Part shown: piece by piece, positions 8,055-18,827 of the stretch
Position numbering within the stretch: position 1 is the first letter of the stretch
Layout: the number at the start of each line of letters is the position of its first letter
NCBI RefSeq assembly: GCF_020781835.1
Contig: NZ_JAJGNJ010000003.1
Location: 186,001-250,000, forward strand
DNA from: Microbacterium testaceum
GTDB taxonomy: Bacteria > Actinomycetota > Actinomycetes > Actinomycetales > Microbacteriaceae
Direction: 5' to 3'
Length of the DNA: 64,000 nucleotides
The notes under the pieces: generated by a model
Databases searched by the model: none
The model's input: the letters and a program-made list of their open reading frames with translations, nothing else
What the model was told of the DNA's origin: nothing
Position numbers and translations under genes: made by a program

Positions 8055-9635
8055 TCACTCCCACTCGATGGTCCCCGGCGGCTTCGACGTCACATCGAGC
8101 ACGACCCGGTTGACCTCGCGCACCTCGTTGGTGATGCGGTTGCTGATCTTCGACAGGACGTCGTACGGCAGACGCGTCCAGTCGGCCGTCATGGCGTCCT
8201 CGCTCGAGACAGGACGCAGCACGATCGGGTGGCCATAGGTGCGGCCGTCGCCCTGGACGCCGACCGAGCGCACATCCGCCAGCAGCACGACGGGGCACTG
8301 CCAGATCTCGGCGTCCAGTCCGGCCTTGGTCAGCTCGGCGCGGGCGATGGCGTCGGCCTCACGCAGGATCTCGAGACGGTCAGCGGTGACCTCGCCCACG
8401 ATGCGGATGCCAAGACCGGGCCCCGGAAAGGGCTGACGGCCGACGATCGCCTCGGGGAGCCCGAGCTCGCGGCCGATCGCCCGCACCTCGTCCTTGAACA
8501 GGGTGCGCAGCGGCTCGACGAGCTCGAACTGCAGGTCTTCGGGGAGACCGCCGACGTTGTGGTGGCTCTTGATGTTCGCGGTGCCGGCGCCGCCGCCCGA
8601 CTCGACGACGTCGGGGTAGAGCGTTCCCTGGACGAGGAAGCGGATGGGCTCGCCCTCGGCCTCGGCCTCGGCGACCAGATCGGCCTGCACCTTCTCGAAC
8701 GCGCGGATGAACTCGCGGCCGATGATCTTGCGCTTCTCTTCCGGGTCGCTGACGCCGGCGAGGGCGTTCAGGAACGTCTCGCGCGCGTCGACGGTGATAA
8801 GGCGCACGCCGGTGGAGGCGACGTAGTCGTTCTCGACCTGCTCGCGCTCGCCCTTGCGGAGAAGACCGTGGTCGACGAACACCGCGACGAGCTGGTCACC
8901 GACGGCCTCGTGCACGAGGGCGGTCGAGACCGCGGAATCCACACCACCCGACAGAGCCGACAGCACGCGGCCGTTGCCGACCTGCTCGCGGATGCGCGCG
9001 ACCTGCTCGGCGATGACGTTGCCGCTGTTCCAGTCGGCGGGGAGACCTGCGGCCTTGTGGAGGAAGTTCTCGAGCACGTTCTGCCCGTGATCGGAGTGCT
9101 TGACCTCCGGATGCCACTGCACGCCGTACAGGCGACGGGTGTCGTTCGCGAACGCGGCGACCGGCGTGTGAGCCGTGCGCGCGAGCACCTCGAAGCCCTC
9201 GGGTGCACGCGACACCTGGTCGCCGTGGCTCATCCAGACGTTCTGCTCGGCGGGCTGGCCCTGCAGCAGGGTGCCCTCGGTGACGACCGTGGCATCCGTC
9301 GCGCCGTACTCGCGCAGGCCCGTGTTCGCGACCTCGCCGCCCAGCGCCTGCGCCATGACCTGAAAGCCGTAGCAGATGCCGAGCGTCGGGACGTCGAGGT
9401 CGAACACGCCCTCGTCGAGCCGCGGAGCGCCCTCTTCGTACACCGACGACGGACCGCCGGAGAGGATGATGCCCACCGGGTTCTTCGCCGCGATCTCGTC
9501 CGCGCTGGCGGTGTGCGGGACGATCTCGCTGTACACCCCCGCCTCGCGCACGCGGCGTGCGATCAGCTGCGCGTACTGGGCGCCGAAGTCGACGACGAGG
9601 ACGGGACGCTGCGACGTTTCGGTCTGTTCGGTCAC
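8055..9635 (-). CDS. guaA: GMP synthase (glutamine-hydrolysing)
   Basis: The 526-residue enzyme converts XMP to GMP using ATP and glutamine. The class I glutamine amidotransferase domain carries the nucleophile Cys88 (GICYGFQ) and the His175/Glu177 pair (QWHPEV). The ATP pyrophosphatase P-loop SGGVDS is at 229-234, and the C-terminal dimerisation domain ends in KPPGTIEWE, as in the family. The start is GTG at 9635, overlapping the upstream DUF3817 gene by 4 nt. It is the last gene of the guaB3-SURF1-DUF3817-guaA run and is followed by a strong terminator. Confidence 0.98.
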   Translation of the reverse strand: MTEQTETSQRPVLVVDFGAQYAQLIARRVREAGVYSEIVPHTASADEIAAKNPVGIILSGGPSSVYEEGAPRLDEGVFDLDVPTLGICYGFQVMAQALGGEVANTGLREYGATDATVVTEGTLLQGQPAEQNVWMSHGDQVSRAPEGFEVLARTAHTPVAAFANDTRRLYGVQWHPEVKHSDHGQNVLENFLHKAAGLPADWNSGNVIAEQVARIREQVGNGRVLSALSGGVDSAVSTALVHEAVGDQLVAVFVDHGLLRKGEREQVENDYVASTGVRLITVDARETFLNALAGVSDPEEKRKIIGREFIRAFEKVQADLVAEAEAEGEPIRFLVQGTLYPDVVESGGGAGTANIKSHHNVGGLPEDLQFELVEPLRTLFKDEVRAIGRELGLPEAIVGRQPFPGPGLGIRIVGEVTADRLEILREADAIARAELTKAGLDAEIWQCPVVLLADVRSVGVQGDGRTYGHPIVLRPVSSEDAMTADWTRLPYDVLSKISNRITNEVREVNRVVLDVTSKPPGTIEWE

Positions 9636-10153
9636 CGGGGTCCTTCCGGGGCGGGGACGGGAACGGAGGCCTCGGCGGCCTCGCGTTCGGCGAGATAGGC
9701 GCGCACGCGGCGAGCGGTGCGCACCTCGAGGAAGAAGGAGAGGAAGGGCACCACGCCGCCCAGCGCCAGGAACACGAAGCGACGGAACGGCCACCGCATG
9801 AGGCTCCACACGCGGAAGCACGAGAACAGGTACACGACGTAGAACCAGCCGTGCGCCACGAGGATCGCGAGCGAGATGTTGACGCCGTCCCCGGTGGAGA
9901 CGATGTCGCAGCCGCTGCCGCCGGGGACGAAGAGCGAGAACCACTGGCATCCGGGGCCGGGGATCGCATCCGCGAACCACAGGAGCCCACCGGACCCGCC
10001 CAGGAAGAGCTCTTTGTGGATGGGCGTGTACTTCACGATCATCTCGGCGACGAGCAACAGCAGGCCGACACCGGTGATGATGGAGCAGATCTGGTAGAAC
10101 TTCAGGGCTCCGCGGATCGCCGGGAACGAGGCGAGCTTCGGGGCACGGGGCAT
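9632..10153 (-). CDS. DUF3817 domain membrane protein
   Basis: The 173-residue protein has about three transmembrane segments, including [19 protein letters not shown] and [17 protein letters not shown], and the HGWFYVVYL feature of DUF3817 (YdzA-like) proteins. No biochemical role is established. A TAGACT box at 10161-10166, 7 nt before ATG 10153, suggests its own leaderless promoter in addition to read-through from the SURF1 gene. Its stop overlaps the guaA start by 4 nt, and this guaA neighbourhood recurs in related actinobacteria. Confidence 0.82.
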   Translation of the reverse strand: MPRAPKLASFPAIRGALKFYQICSIITGVGLLLLVAEMIVKYTPIHKELFLGGSGGLLWFADAIPGPGCQWFSLFVPGGSGCDIVSTGDGVNISLAILVAHGWFYVVYLFSCFRVWSLMRWPFRRFVFLALGGVVPFLSFFLEVRTARRVRAYLAEREAAEASVPVPAPEGPR

Positions 10154-10163
10154 GGATGCCAGT

Positions 10164-11033
10164 CTAGTCGCGGGATGCCGGCGAGCCCGCCGCGAGGGCC
10201 TCCGCCTCGGCGTCCTCGAGGTCTTCGACCTCCTTCTCCCACGCGTCGCGCGCGAGGCGGTACCAGAGGTACAACGCGAAGCCGGCGAAGATCGCCCACT
10301 CGGCGGCGTAGAAGATGTTCAGCCAGTTGACCCGCGAGCGTTCCTCCGGGGCCGGCGAGTCGATGGCATCGACGGGTCCGATCGCCGTCTGCGAGGCGAT
10401 GTAGGGCCGATACACGGCGACCCCGTCGACGTCGTGCCAGCGCCCCAGGAGCACCGCCGGAGACATGCGCGTCATCGTCTGCGGATCCACGCCCGCGGGC
10501 GGGCGCCCCGGACCCTCGTCGGAGATGAGTCGCCCGGTCACCGCCACGACGGCGTCGGGGTCGGCCCGGACCTGCGCATCGAGTGCCTCGACGGCCCGGT
10601 CGGCGGAAGAGGCGTCGCGGGTCCACCCGACGGCGACGGCGATCGAGGTGGGCGTCGCCACCGCATCGAGGCGCAACTGCCCGGTCACCCAGTAGCCTTC
10701 GACGCCGTCGTTGAAGCGGGAGGCGACGACGAGGAAGTCGCCGGCGATCCACCGGCCGTTCGCCTCGACGCGCTGCCCGACGAGGGGCTCGGGCAGGTAG
10801 GCGCCCGGCTGAGCGACATCGGCGAGGGGACGCACGATCTCGGTCTGGCCCGGCTCGGACGGCGCGGTGTCGACCGCACGGCCGAGCTGCCACTGACCGA
10901 GCCACGCCAGGACGCCCGCCACCACGAGCGAGAAGGCCAGGAGTGCCAGCCATCGCGGACGCAGCATGACCTCGCGCAGGGTCGGCGGGAAGACCTGCCG
11001 AGGCTCCTGCTCGATCGCCGAGGGAGAGGTCAC
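10164..11033 (-). CDS. SURF1 family cytochrome oxidase assembly protein
   Basis: The 289-residue protein has the SURF1 layout: an N-terminal membrane helix with the LGQWQLGRA signature (around residues 44-52), a large extracytoplasmic domain, and a C-terminal helix (WLNIFYAAEWAIFAGFALYLW, two parts). SURF1 proteins help assemble the haem a site of aa3-type cytochrome oxidase. The start is GTG at 11033, 14 nt after the guaB3 stop, so it is likely cotranscribed with guaB3. The charged tail after the last helix is acidic. Confidence 0.88.
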   Translation of the reverse strand: MTSPSAIEQEPRQVFPPTLREVMLRPRWLALLAFSLVVAGVLAWLGQWQLGRAVDTAPSEPGQTEIVRPLADVAQPGAYLPEPLVGQRVEANGRWIAGDFLVVASRFNDGVEGYWVTGQLRLDAVATPTSIAVAVGWTRDASSADRAVEALDAQVRADPDAVVAVTGRLISDEGPGRPPAGVDPQTMTRMSPAVLLGRWHDVDGVAVYRPYIASQTAIGPVDAIDSPAPEERSRVNWLNIFYAAEWAIFAGFALYLWYRLARDAWEKEVEDLEDAEAEALAAGSPASRD

Positions 11034-11046
11034 GCGGTCTCCGGCA

Positions 11047-12168
11047 TCAGTGTCCGTAGGGTGCGACGACGACCTCGACGCGCTGGAACTCCTTGAGGTC
11101 GGAGTACCCGGTCGTGGCCATGGACTTCTTCAGCGCGCCGATGAGGTTGGCGGTGCCGTCGGCGACGGGCGCCGGCCCGTAGAGGATCTGCTCGAGGGGT
11201 CCGACGCGGTCGACCGCGACCCGGTGCCCGCGGGGCAGCTTCGCGTGGTGCGCCTCGGGGCCCCAGTGGAATCCGCGCCCGGGCGCGTCGGTGGCGCGTG
11301 CGAGGGCGACGCCGAGCATGACGGCATCGGCACCCATCGCGAGAGCCTTCACGATGTCGCCCGAGGTGCCCACCCCTCCGTCGGCGATGACGTGGACGTA
11401 GCGTCCGCCGGACTCGTCCAGGTAGTCGCGGCGGGCGCCGGCGACATCGGCGACCGCGGTGGCCATCGGTGCGTGCAGGCCGAGGGTCACCCGGGTCGTG
11501 GAGGCGGCACCGCCGCCGAAGCCGACGAGCACGCCGGCGGCGCCGGTGCGCATGAGGTGCAGTGCCGCGGTGTAGGTCGCGGCACCGCCGACGATGACCG
11601 GCACATCGAGGTCGTAGATGAACTTCTTCAAGTTCAGCGGCTCGGCGACGCTCGAGACGTGCTCGGCGGAGACCGTCGTTCCGCGGATGACGAACAGGTC
11701 GACGCCGGCGGCCACCACCGTCTCGTACAGGTCGTGCGTGCGCTGGGGGGTGAGCGCGCCGGCCACGGTGACACCGGCGGCGCGGACCTCGGCGAGACGG
11801 TCTCGCACGAGCTCGGGCTTGATCGGCTCGGAGTACAGCTGCTGCATGCGGCGCGTCGCCTCGGAGTCGGGCAGGTTCGCGATCTCGGCCAGCAGCGGCT
11901 CGGGGTCGTCGTAGCGCGTCCACAGCCCCTCGAGGTCGAGGACGCCCAATCCGCCCAGGCGACCCAGCTCGATCGCCGTGCGCGGGCTCACGACCGAGTC
12001 CATCGGCGCGCCCAGCACCGGGATCTCGAACGGGAACGCGTCGATGGTCCACGCCGTCGACACGTCTTCCGGGTTGCGCGTGCGCCGCGACGGAACGACG
12101 GCGATGTCGTCGAAGGTGTAGGCGCGGCGGGCGCGCTTGGCGCGGCCGAGGTCGATCTCCATGGTCAC
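11047..12168 (-). CDS. guaB3: GuaB3 family IMP dehydrogenase-related protein
   Basis: The 373-residue protein is a CBS-less IMPDH/GMP reductase barrel, recognised by GRAKRARRAYTFDDIAVVPSRRT-like and DLEGLWTRYDDP-like segments typical of actinobacterial GuaB3. At the position of the IMPDH catalytic loop it reads GGGAASTTR, with Ser (about residue 223) where GuaB in this window has Cys312. Two starts are possible: GTG 12168, with TAGGCT (12175-12180) 6 nt upstream and therefore leaderless, or ATG 12162, with a GGGGGAG ribosome site 5 nt upstream. Whether it makes XMP or has another role is unsettled from the sequence. Confidence 0.9.
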   Translation of the reverse strand: MTMEIDLGRAKRARRAYTFDDIAVVPSRRTRNPEDVSTAWTIDAFPFEIPVLGAPMDSVVSPRTAIELGRLGGLGVLDLEGLWTRYDDPEPLLAEIANLPDSEATRRMQQLYSEPIKPELVRDRLAEVRAAGVTVAGALTPQRTHDLYETVVAAGVDLFVIRGTTVSAEHVSSVAEPLNLKKFIYDLDVPVIVGGAATYTAALHLMRTGAAGVLVGFGGGAASTTRVTLGLHAPMATAVADVAGARRDYLDESGGRYVHVIADGGVGTSGDIVKALAMGADAVMLGVALARATDAPGRGFHWGPEAHHAKLPRGHRVAVDRVGPLEQILYGPAPVADGTANLIGALKKSMATTGYSDLKEFQRVEVVVAPYGH

Positions 12169-12174
12169 TCCCCC

Positions 12175-12180
12175 AGCCTA
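12175..12180 (-). promoter_or_regulatory. -10 box (TAGGCT) upstream of guaB3
   Basis: The box lies 6 nt before GTG 12168, matching the leaderless spacing of other genes here. If transcription instead starts before GGGGGAG, the same box could serve a short leader with translation from ATG 12162. Confidence 0.55.
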
Positions 12181-12299
12181 CCCGCCAGCATTTCGCCGCC
12201 CCGCGTCCTGTTCACGGTTCGTCCGCGCGGACAGCCCTCGACCGCACTCGCACCGTGCCGGCGGGGAAGCACGCATCGAACAGCTCCGGCACGTGCGGA

Positions 12300-12968
12300 T
12301 CAGCTGGTCGGCGGAACCGCGCCCTGCGACGCGCGCCCGACCCCGTCCACCGGCGCATCGGTTCCGCGCAGCAGGCGGGTGAGCGCGCCGTCGAAGAAGA
12401 ACAGGAGAAAGGCGGCAGACCCCACGAGCGGACTGAACAGGACCGCGACGGCGCTGATCAGCACCGCGCTCAGGCTCGCCCGCCCCAGTCGCCGTGCGTC
12501 GCCCGGGGTCAGGTCGGGGATCGCGCCCGAACGCACCGCCCACGCCCACTGCAGCCAGCCCGCGACGATCGCGAGGAAGAAGTTGACCGGAAGCACCACG
12601 CGACCGATCAGGTAGTCGGAGTAGTCCGTCGCGAGCGAGGACGTGAAGGGCACCAGGACGATCAGAAGCAGACGGAGGTTGTTGATCCACATCCCCGCGT
12701 TGTCGATCCGGGCGATCCATTCGAACTGCCGGACATGGGTCATCCACATCACGCACAGGATGAGGAAGCTGATGACGAAGGTGAACACGGGATGCAGCAG
12801 GCCCGCCAACGCTGTCACGAGGTCGGCCTCCGACTCGACCGAGCCGAGGGACTGCGACGTGAGTCCGAGCACGAGGAGGGTCGCGGCGATGGCGAAGACC
12901 CCGTCGGTGAACGCTTCGGTGCGCCGCGCGGAAACGGTCGCCTCGGGATGCCGCGTGCGCCGGATCAT
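12300..12968 (-). CDS. TMEM175/DUF1211 family potassium channel-like membrane protein
   Basis: The 222-residue protein has about six hydrophobic helices. It starts with the family signature RTEAFTDGVFAIAATLLVL, where the first helix of bacterial TMEM175 channels usually has (F)SDGVFAIA; here Ser is replaced by Thr. Family members are tetrameric potassium-leak channels. I chose ATG 12968 rather than GTG 12974, because TACGCT at 12975-12980 is 6 nt from the ATG and a transcript starting there would exclude the GTG. It lies between guaB and guaB3 on the same strand. Confidence 0.83.
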   Translation of the reverse strand: MIRRTRHPEATVSARRTEAFTDGVFAIAATLLVLGLTSQSLGSVESEADLVTALAGLLHPVFTFVISFLILCVMWMTHVRQFEWIARIDNAGMWINNLRLLLIVLVPFTSSLATDYSDYLIGRVVLPVNFFLAIVAGWLQWAWAVRSGAIPDLTPGDARRLGRASLSAVLISAVAVLFSPLVGSAAFLLFFFDGALTRLLRGTDAPVDGVGRASQGAVPPTS

Positions 12969-12974
12969 GCGCAC

Positions 12975-12980
12975 AGCGTA
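12975..12980 (-). promoter_or_regulatory. -10 box (TACGCT) that decides the TMEM175-like start
   Basis: The hexamer is 6 nt before ATG 12968. The alternative GTG 12974 would abut the box and could not be inside a transcript that starts about 6-7 nt downstream. Confidence 0.55.
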
Positions 12981-13034
12981 GCCCGGCCGAACGCCGAGGT
13001 GCCGGGCGGTCGCCCGCCCGGCCCCTCGCAGCGC

Positions 13035-14640
<1,606 letters not shown>

Positions 14641-14787
14641 TCCCGAAAGCCCGGCGCGGAAGGGCGATCGCCACGACACGGTTCACTAACGGCGACGAGC
14701 CGAAACACGAACGACACATTACGCTCGTAGCGTCGATCGTCGAAGCCGACGAAACGACCTCGTCAGCGTTGCCGAACTGGAGACTCC

Positions 14788-16128
14788 GTGGGTCATTCCT
14801 CCCCCACCGCGACACGATCGCGCACACTTCCCCGCCTAACGGTCCTTCTCGTCTCGCTCGTGGCGAGCGCGGTGGCCGTGCTCAGCCTGCTGATGGCCTC
14901 ACCAGCCCACGCGCAGACCACCCCGACCCCGACACCATCGGGACCGGTCGACGTCTCGACCCAGTTCTCGATCGGCGGCATCATCCGCGCCGACGACGAA
15001 CCCGTCGAGGGCGTCGAGATCTCGGTCGAGGGCTCCGGCTTCTCCGAGATCGGCACGACCGGTGCCGACGGTCGGTGGGCGGTCGCCGTCCCCGGCCCGG
15101 GCGAGTACACCGCAACGCTCGACGTCGAGTCGCTGCCGGACGGCGTCGCCCCGCGCGACCCCGACAACGTCACGCGTCAGGTGACGATCGGAACGACCAA
15201 CACGGTGAACGTCCTGTTCCCGACGGGCGAGGGCACCACCGCGACCGGGTCGATCTGGGACACGCTGTTCTCGCGCTTCATCTACGGTCTGAACTTCGGC
15301 CTGCTCCTGGCCCTCGCCGCGATCGGCATCTCGCTCATCTTCGGCACGACCGGCGTCAACAACTTCGCCCACGGCGAGATGCTCACCTTCGGGGCCATCA
15401 TCTTCTACGTGTTCACGTCGCTCGGATGGAACCTCGTTCTGGCGATCCTGCTCACCGTGGCGCTGTCCGCGGCACTCGGATGGACACAGGACGCCGTGCT
15501 GTTCAAACCCCTGCGCAGACGCGGGGTGGGGTTGGTGCAGGTCCTCATCGTGACGATCGGTCTGTCGATCGTGCTGCGGTACCTGTACCTCTACTTCTTC
15601 GACGGCGGCACGCGGAACATCGACACCGGCATCACCGACAACGTCACGATCGGCCCGGTGACCATCACGCTCACGTCGCTGATCAGCATGGGCGTCAGCG
15701 TCGTGATGCTGGCGGCCGTGGCCTACTTCCTCACGCGCACACGCATCGGCAAGGCCACGCGCGCGGTCAGCGACAACGCCTCCCTCGCCGCGGCATCCGG
15801 GATCAACGTCGACCGCGTCATCCGCATCGTGTGGGTGCTCGCCGGCGCGCTCACCGGCCTGTCCGGCGTGCTCTACGGCCTGTACCGCGGCGTCACCTGG
15901 GACATGGGCTTCGCGATCCTGCTGCTGCTGTTCGCCGCCGTCACCCTGGGTGGCCTGGGGAGTGCGTTCGGCGCGCTCGTCGGCTCGCTCATCATCGGCA
16001 TCATCACGGAACTGTCCACCATCGTCATCCCCCCGGACCTTCGGTACGCGGTGGCGTTGATCGTGCTCATCGGCGTGCTGCTGTTCCGGCCGCAGGGTGT
16101 GCTCGGTCGTAAAGAGCGGATCGGCTGA
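14788..16128 (+). CDS. livH: Branched-chain amino acid ABC permease (LivH type) with an exported N-terminal domain
   Basis: The 446-residue protein starts with a signal-like segment ending at AHA-QT near residue 42. A Pro/Thr linker follows, then a domain of about 90 residues (about 50-145, GGIIRADDEPVEGVEISVEG-like) resembling carboxypeptidase-regulatory/Ig-like folds, then a full LivH permease from about residue 155 with the GTTGVNNFAHGEM segment. Ordinary LivH proteins are about 290-310 residues and lack the front domain. The start is GTG 14788, with GGAG nearby upstream. It leads the livH-M-G-F operon for uptake of branched-chain or related amino acids or amides. Confidence 0.9.
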   Translation: MGHSSPTATRSRTLPRLTVLLVSLVASAVAVLSLLMASPAHAQTTPTPTPSGPVDVSTQFSIGGIIRADDEPVEGVEISVEGSGFSEIGTTGADGRWAVAVPGPGEYTATLDVESLPDGVAPRDPDNVTRQVTIGTTNTVNVLFPTGEGTTATGSIWDTLFSRFIYGLNFGLLLALAAIGISLIFGTTGVNNFAHGEMLTFGAIIFYVFTSLGWNLVLAILLTVALSAALGWTQDAVLFKPLRRRGVGLVQVLIVTIGLSIVLRYLYLYFFDGGTRNIDTGITDNVTIGPVTITLTSLISMGVSVVMLAAVAYFLTRTRIGKATRAVSDNASLAAASGINVDRVIRIVWVLAGALTGLSGVLYGLYRGVTWDMGFAILLLLFAAVTLGGLGSAFGALVGSLIIGIITELSTIVIPPDLRYAVALIVLIGVLLFRPQGVLGRKERIG

Positions 16129-16139
16129 GGAAGAACGAC

Positions 16140-17120
16140 ATGGACTGGCTTTCGATTCTCAACAACGCCGCGGGCGAGCTCATCAGCCCGACCACCGCGG
16201 CCTACGCCCTCGCCGCGATCGGCCTGAGCGTCCACTTCGGTTACGCGGGCCTGCTCAACTTCGGTCAGGCCGGCTTCATGGCCGTCGGCGCCTACGCCTT
16301 CGCCATCGCGACCCTCTCGCTCTCGGCGCCCGTGTGGCTGGCGATCCTCATCGCCATCGTCGCCTCGGTGCTGTTCGCGTTCATCCTCGGCATCCCGACC
16401 CTGCGTCTTCGAGCCGACTACCTCGCGATCGTCACCATCGCCGCGGCGGAGATCGTGCGATACATCGTCTCGACCGTCGGCCTCACCGACATCACGGGCG
16501 GCTCGCAGGGCCTGAACGGCTACAACCGCGAGTTCCAGGACCTGAACCCGCTCCCCGAGGGCACCTACGGCCTCGGGCCGTGGACGTACTCCGCGAACGA
16601 CTGGTGGGTGCGTCTGTTCGGCTGGGGTCTGGTGATCCTGGCGACGCTGCTGGTGTGGCTGCTCATGCGCAGCCCCTGGGGGCGCGTGGTCAAGGGAATC
16701 CGCGAGGACGAGGATGCCGTGCGCAGCCTCGGCAAGAACGTCTACTCGTACAAGATGCAGGCGCTCGTGCTCGGCGGTGTCATGGGCGGTCTCGCCGGTG
16801 TGGTGTTCATCCTCCCCCGCGCCGTCCAGCCCGGGAACTACGGAACGGCGCTGACGTTCTTCATCTGGACCGCGCTGCTGCTGGGCGGCGCTGCCACCCT
16901 CCTCGGCCCGATCGTGGGCGCCGCGCTGTTCTGGGTGCTGCTGTCGCTGTCGAACGGCATCATCGTCGGTCTGCGCGACATCGGCATCCTGGGCTTCATG
17001 AGCTCCACCCAGACCGGGCAGGTGCGCTTCATCCTCGTCGGGATCGGGCTGATGCTCCTGGTCATCTTCCGGCCACAGGGCATCTTCGGCAACAAGAAGG
17101 AGCTGTCGTTCAATGTCTGA
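16140..17120 (+). CDS. livM: Branched-chain amino acid ABC permease (LivM type)
   Basis: The 326-residue polytopic protein shows LivM family features: HFGYAGLLNFGQAGFMAVGAY near the N-terminus and the cytoplasmic loop SPWGRVVKGIREDEDAVRSLGKN, which couples to the ATPase. It forms the membrane channel with LivH. It starts 11 nt after livH, and its stop overlaps the next gene by 8 nt, so it lies inside an operon. Confidence 0.93.
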   Translation: MDWLSILNNAAGELISPTTAAYALAAIGLSVHFGYAGLLNFGQAGFMAVGAYAFAIATLSLSAPVWLAILIAIVASVLFAFILGIPTLRLRADYLAIVTIAAAEIVRYIVSTVGLTDITGGSQGLNGYNREFQDLNPLPEGTYGLGPWTYSANDWWVRLFGWGLVILATLLVWLLMRSPWGRVVKGIREDEDAVRSLGKNVYSYKMQALVLGGVMGGLAGVVFILPRAVQPGNYGTALTFFIWTALLLGGAATLLGPIVGAALFWVLLSLSNGIIVGLRDIGILGFMSSTQTGQVRFILVGIGLMLLVIFRPQGIFGNKKELSFNV

Positions 17121-18045
17121 CACGACCGTCACCCACCCCCTGGTGAAGGGCGAGGTCGGCCCCGGCTGCGAGAAGGTCGATCCGATCGTCGTCGCCGACG
17201 GAGTCACGCGGCAGTTCGGCGGCCTCAAGGCCGTCGACGTCGAGCACCTCGAGATCCCCCGCGGACAGATCACCGCCCTGATCGGCCCGAACGGCGCCGG
17301 CAAGACGACGCTGTTCAACCTGCTCACGGGCTTCGACAAGCCCAACACCGGACGCTGGAGCTTCGAGGGATCCAACCTCGCCGGCGTTCCCGCGTTCAAG
17401 GTGTCCCGCAAGGGCATGGTCCGGACCTTCCAGCTGACGAAGTCGCTGGGCCGGCTGTCGGTGCTGCAGAACATGCTGCTCGGCGCCCGCGGGCAGAAGG
17501 GCGAGAACATCTTCCGCGCCCTCATCCCCTCGATCTGGCGGTCGCAGGAGAAGGCGAACACGGAGCGCGCCGACGACCTGCTGCGCCGGTTCAAGCTGGA
17601 TGCCAAGCGCGAGGACTTCGCGGCGTCGCTCTCCGGTGGCCAGCGCAAGCTCCTCGAGATGGCGCGGGCGCTCATGAGCGACCCGACCCTCGTGATGCTC
17701 GACGAGCCGATGGCCGGCGTGAACCCGGCGCTGACGCAGAGCCTGCTCGGCCACATCCTCGACCTGAAGAAGGAAGGGATGACGGTGCTCTTCGTCGAGC
17801 ACGACATGCACATGGTCCGTCACATCTCGGACTGGGTCGTCGTCATGGCCGAGGGACGCGTCGTCGCCGAGGGCCCGCCCGAGACCGTGATGAGCGACCA
17901 GGCCGTCATCGACGCCTACCTCGGCGCCCACCACGACACCGACCTCGGCGACATGACGACGTCCCAGCTGGAGACCATTCAGGCCGAGGCCGCGGCCGAA
18001 GCCGAGGCCGAGCTCGCCGCCGACGAGAAGGACGGGAAGCTCTGA
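17113..18045 (+). CDS. livG: Branched-chain amino acid ABC ATPase (LivG type)
   Basis: The 310-residue ATPase contains the P-loop GPNGAGKTT, the signature LSGGQRKLLEMARAL and Walker B LVMLDEPMAG, plus a LivG-type C-terminus. An extra acidic Ala/Glu-rich tail of about 35 residues (EAAAEAEAELAADEKDG) extends beyond the usual end. It powers transport with LivF. ATG 17113 lies inside the end of livM, and its stop overlaps the livF start (TGATG). Confidence 0.93.
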   Translation: MSDTTVTHPLVKGEVGPGCEKVDPIVVADGVTRQFGGLKAVDVEHLEIPRGQITALIGPNGAGKTTLFNLLTGFDKPNTGRWSFEGSNLAGVPAFKVSRKGMVRTFQLTKSLGRLSVLQNMLLGARGQKGENIFRALIPSIWRSQEKANTERADDLLRRFKLDAKREDFAASLSGGQRKLLEMARALMSDPTLVMLDEPMAGVNPALTQSLLGHILDLKKEGMTVLFVEHDMHMVRHISDWVVVMAEGRVVAEGPPETVMSDQAVIDAYLGAHHDTDLGDMTTSQLETIQAEAAAEAEAELAADEKDGKL

Positions 18046-18827
18046 TGACCGACACCGCAACCGCCACCCGCACCGCGGTGCTGCGCACCGACGACCTCGT
18101 CGCCGGCTACCTGCCCGGGGTCAACATCCTCAACGGCTGCACCGTCGACGCGTACCAGGGCGACCTGATCGGCATCATCGGGCCGAACGGCGCCGGCAAG
18201 TCGACCCTGCTCAAGGCCATCTTCGGGCAGGTGAAGATCCGCGGCGGCGCCGTGCTGCTCAACGGCGAGGACATCACCTCGCTGAAGGCTGACAAGCTCG
18301 TCGGCAAGGGCGTGGGCATGGTCCCGCAGAACAACAACGTGTTCCCGAGCCTGTCGATCGAGGAGAACCTGCAGATGGGGCTCTTCCAGCGCCCCAAGGT
18401 CTTCGCCGAGCGGTTCGAGTTCGTCTCGGGCCTGTTCCCCGAACTCGCGAAGCGGCGACGCCAGCGCGCCGGTTCGCTCTCCGGCGGCGAACGGCAGATG
18501 GTCGCGATGGGTCGAGCGCTGATGATGGACCCGTCGGTGCTCCTGCTCGACGAGCCCTCGGCCGGCCTGTCGCCGGTGCGTCAGGACGAGACGTTCCTCC
18601 GCGTCGCCGAGATCAACCGCGCCGGCGTGACGATCATCATGGTCGAGCAGAACGCGCGCCGTTGCCTGCAGATCTGCCACCGGGCCTACGTGCTCGACCA
18701 GGGCAAGGATGCCTACACCGGCACCGGACGCGATCTGCTCAACGACCCCCGCGTCATCGAGCTGTACCTGGGCACCCTGGCAGCCGACGAGGACGCCAAG
18801 CGCGACGCACGGGAGTCCGGAGCCTGA
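18045..18827 (+). CDS. livF: Branched-chain amino acid ABC ATPase (LivF type)
   Basis: The 260-residue ATPase carries the P-loop GPNGAGKST, the signature LSGGERQMVAMGRALM and Walker B VLLLDEPSAGLSP. It contains the long insertion QNNNVFPSLSIEENLQMGL typical of LivF. It pairs with LivG. Its stop codon (TGA, 18825-18827) overlaps a possible CTG start of the lipoprotein gene that follows. Confidence 0.93.
   Translation: MTDTATATRTAVLRTDDLVAGYLPGVNILNGCTVDAYQGDLIGIIGPNGAGKSTLLKAIFGQVKIRGGAVLLNGEDITSLKADKLVGKGVGMVPQNNNVFPSLSIEENLQMGLFQRPKVFAERFEFVSGLFPELAKRRRQRAGSLSGGERQMVAMGRALMMDPSVLLLDEPSAGLSPVRQDETFLRVAEINRAGVTIIMVEQNARRCLQICHRAYVLDQGKDAYTGTGRDLLNDPRVIELYLGTLAADEDAKRDARESGA

Noticed and set aside
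14720..14733. -10 boxes (TACGCT, TAGCGT) upstream of livH
   Set aside because: They match the hexamer but lack a recognisable -35, and the distance to the start is too large for the leaderless pattern; left uncalled.
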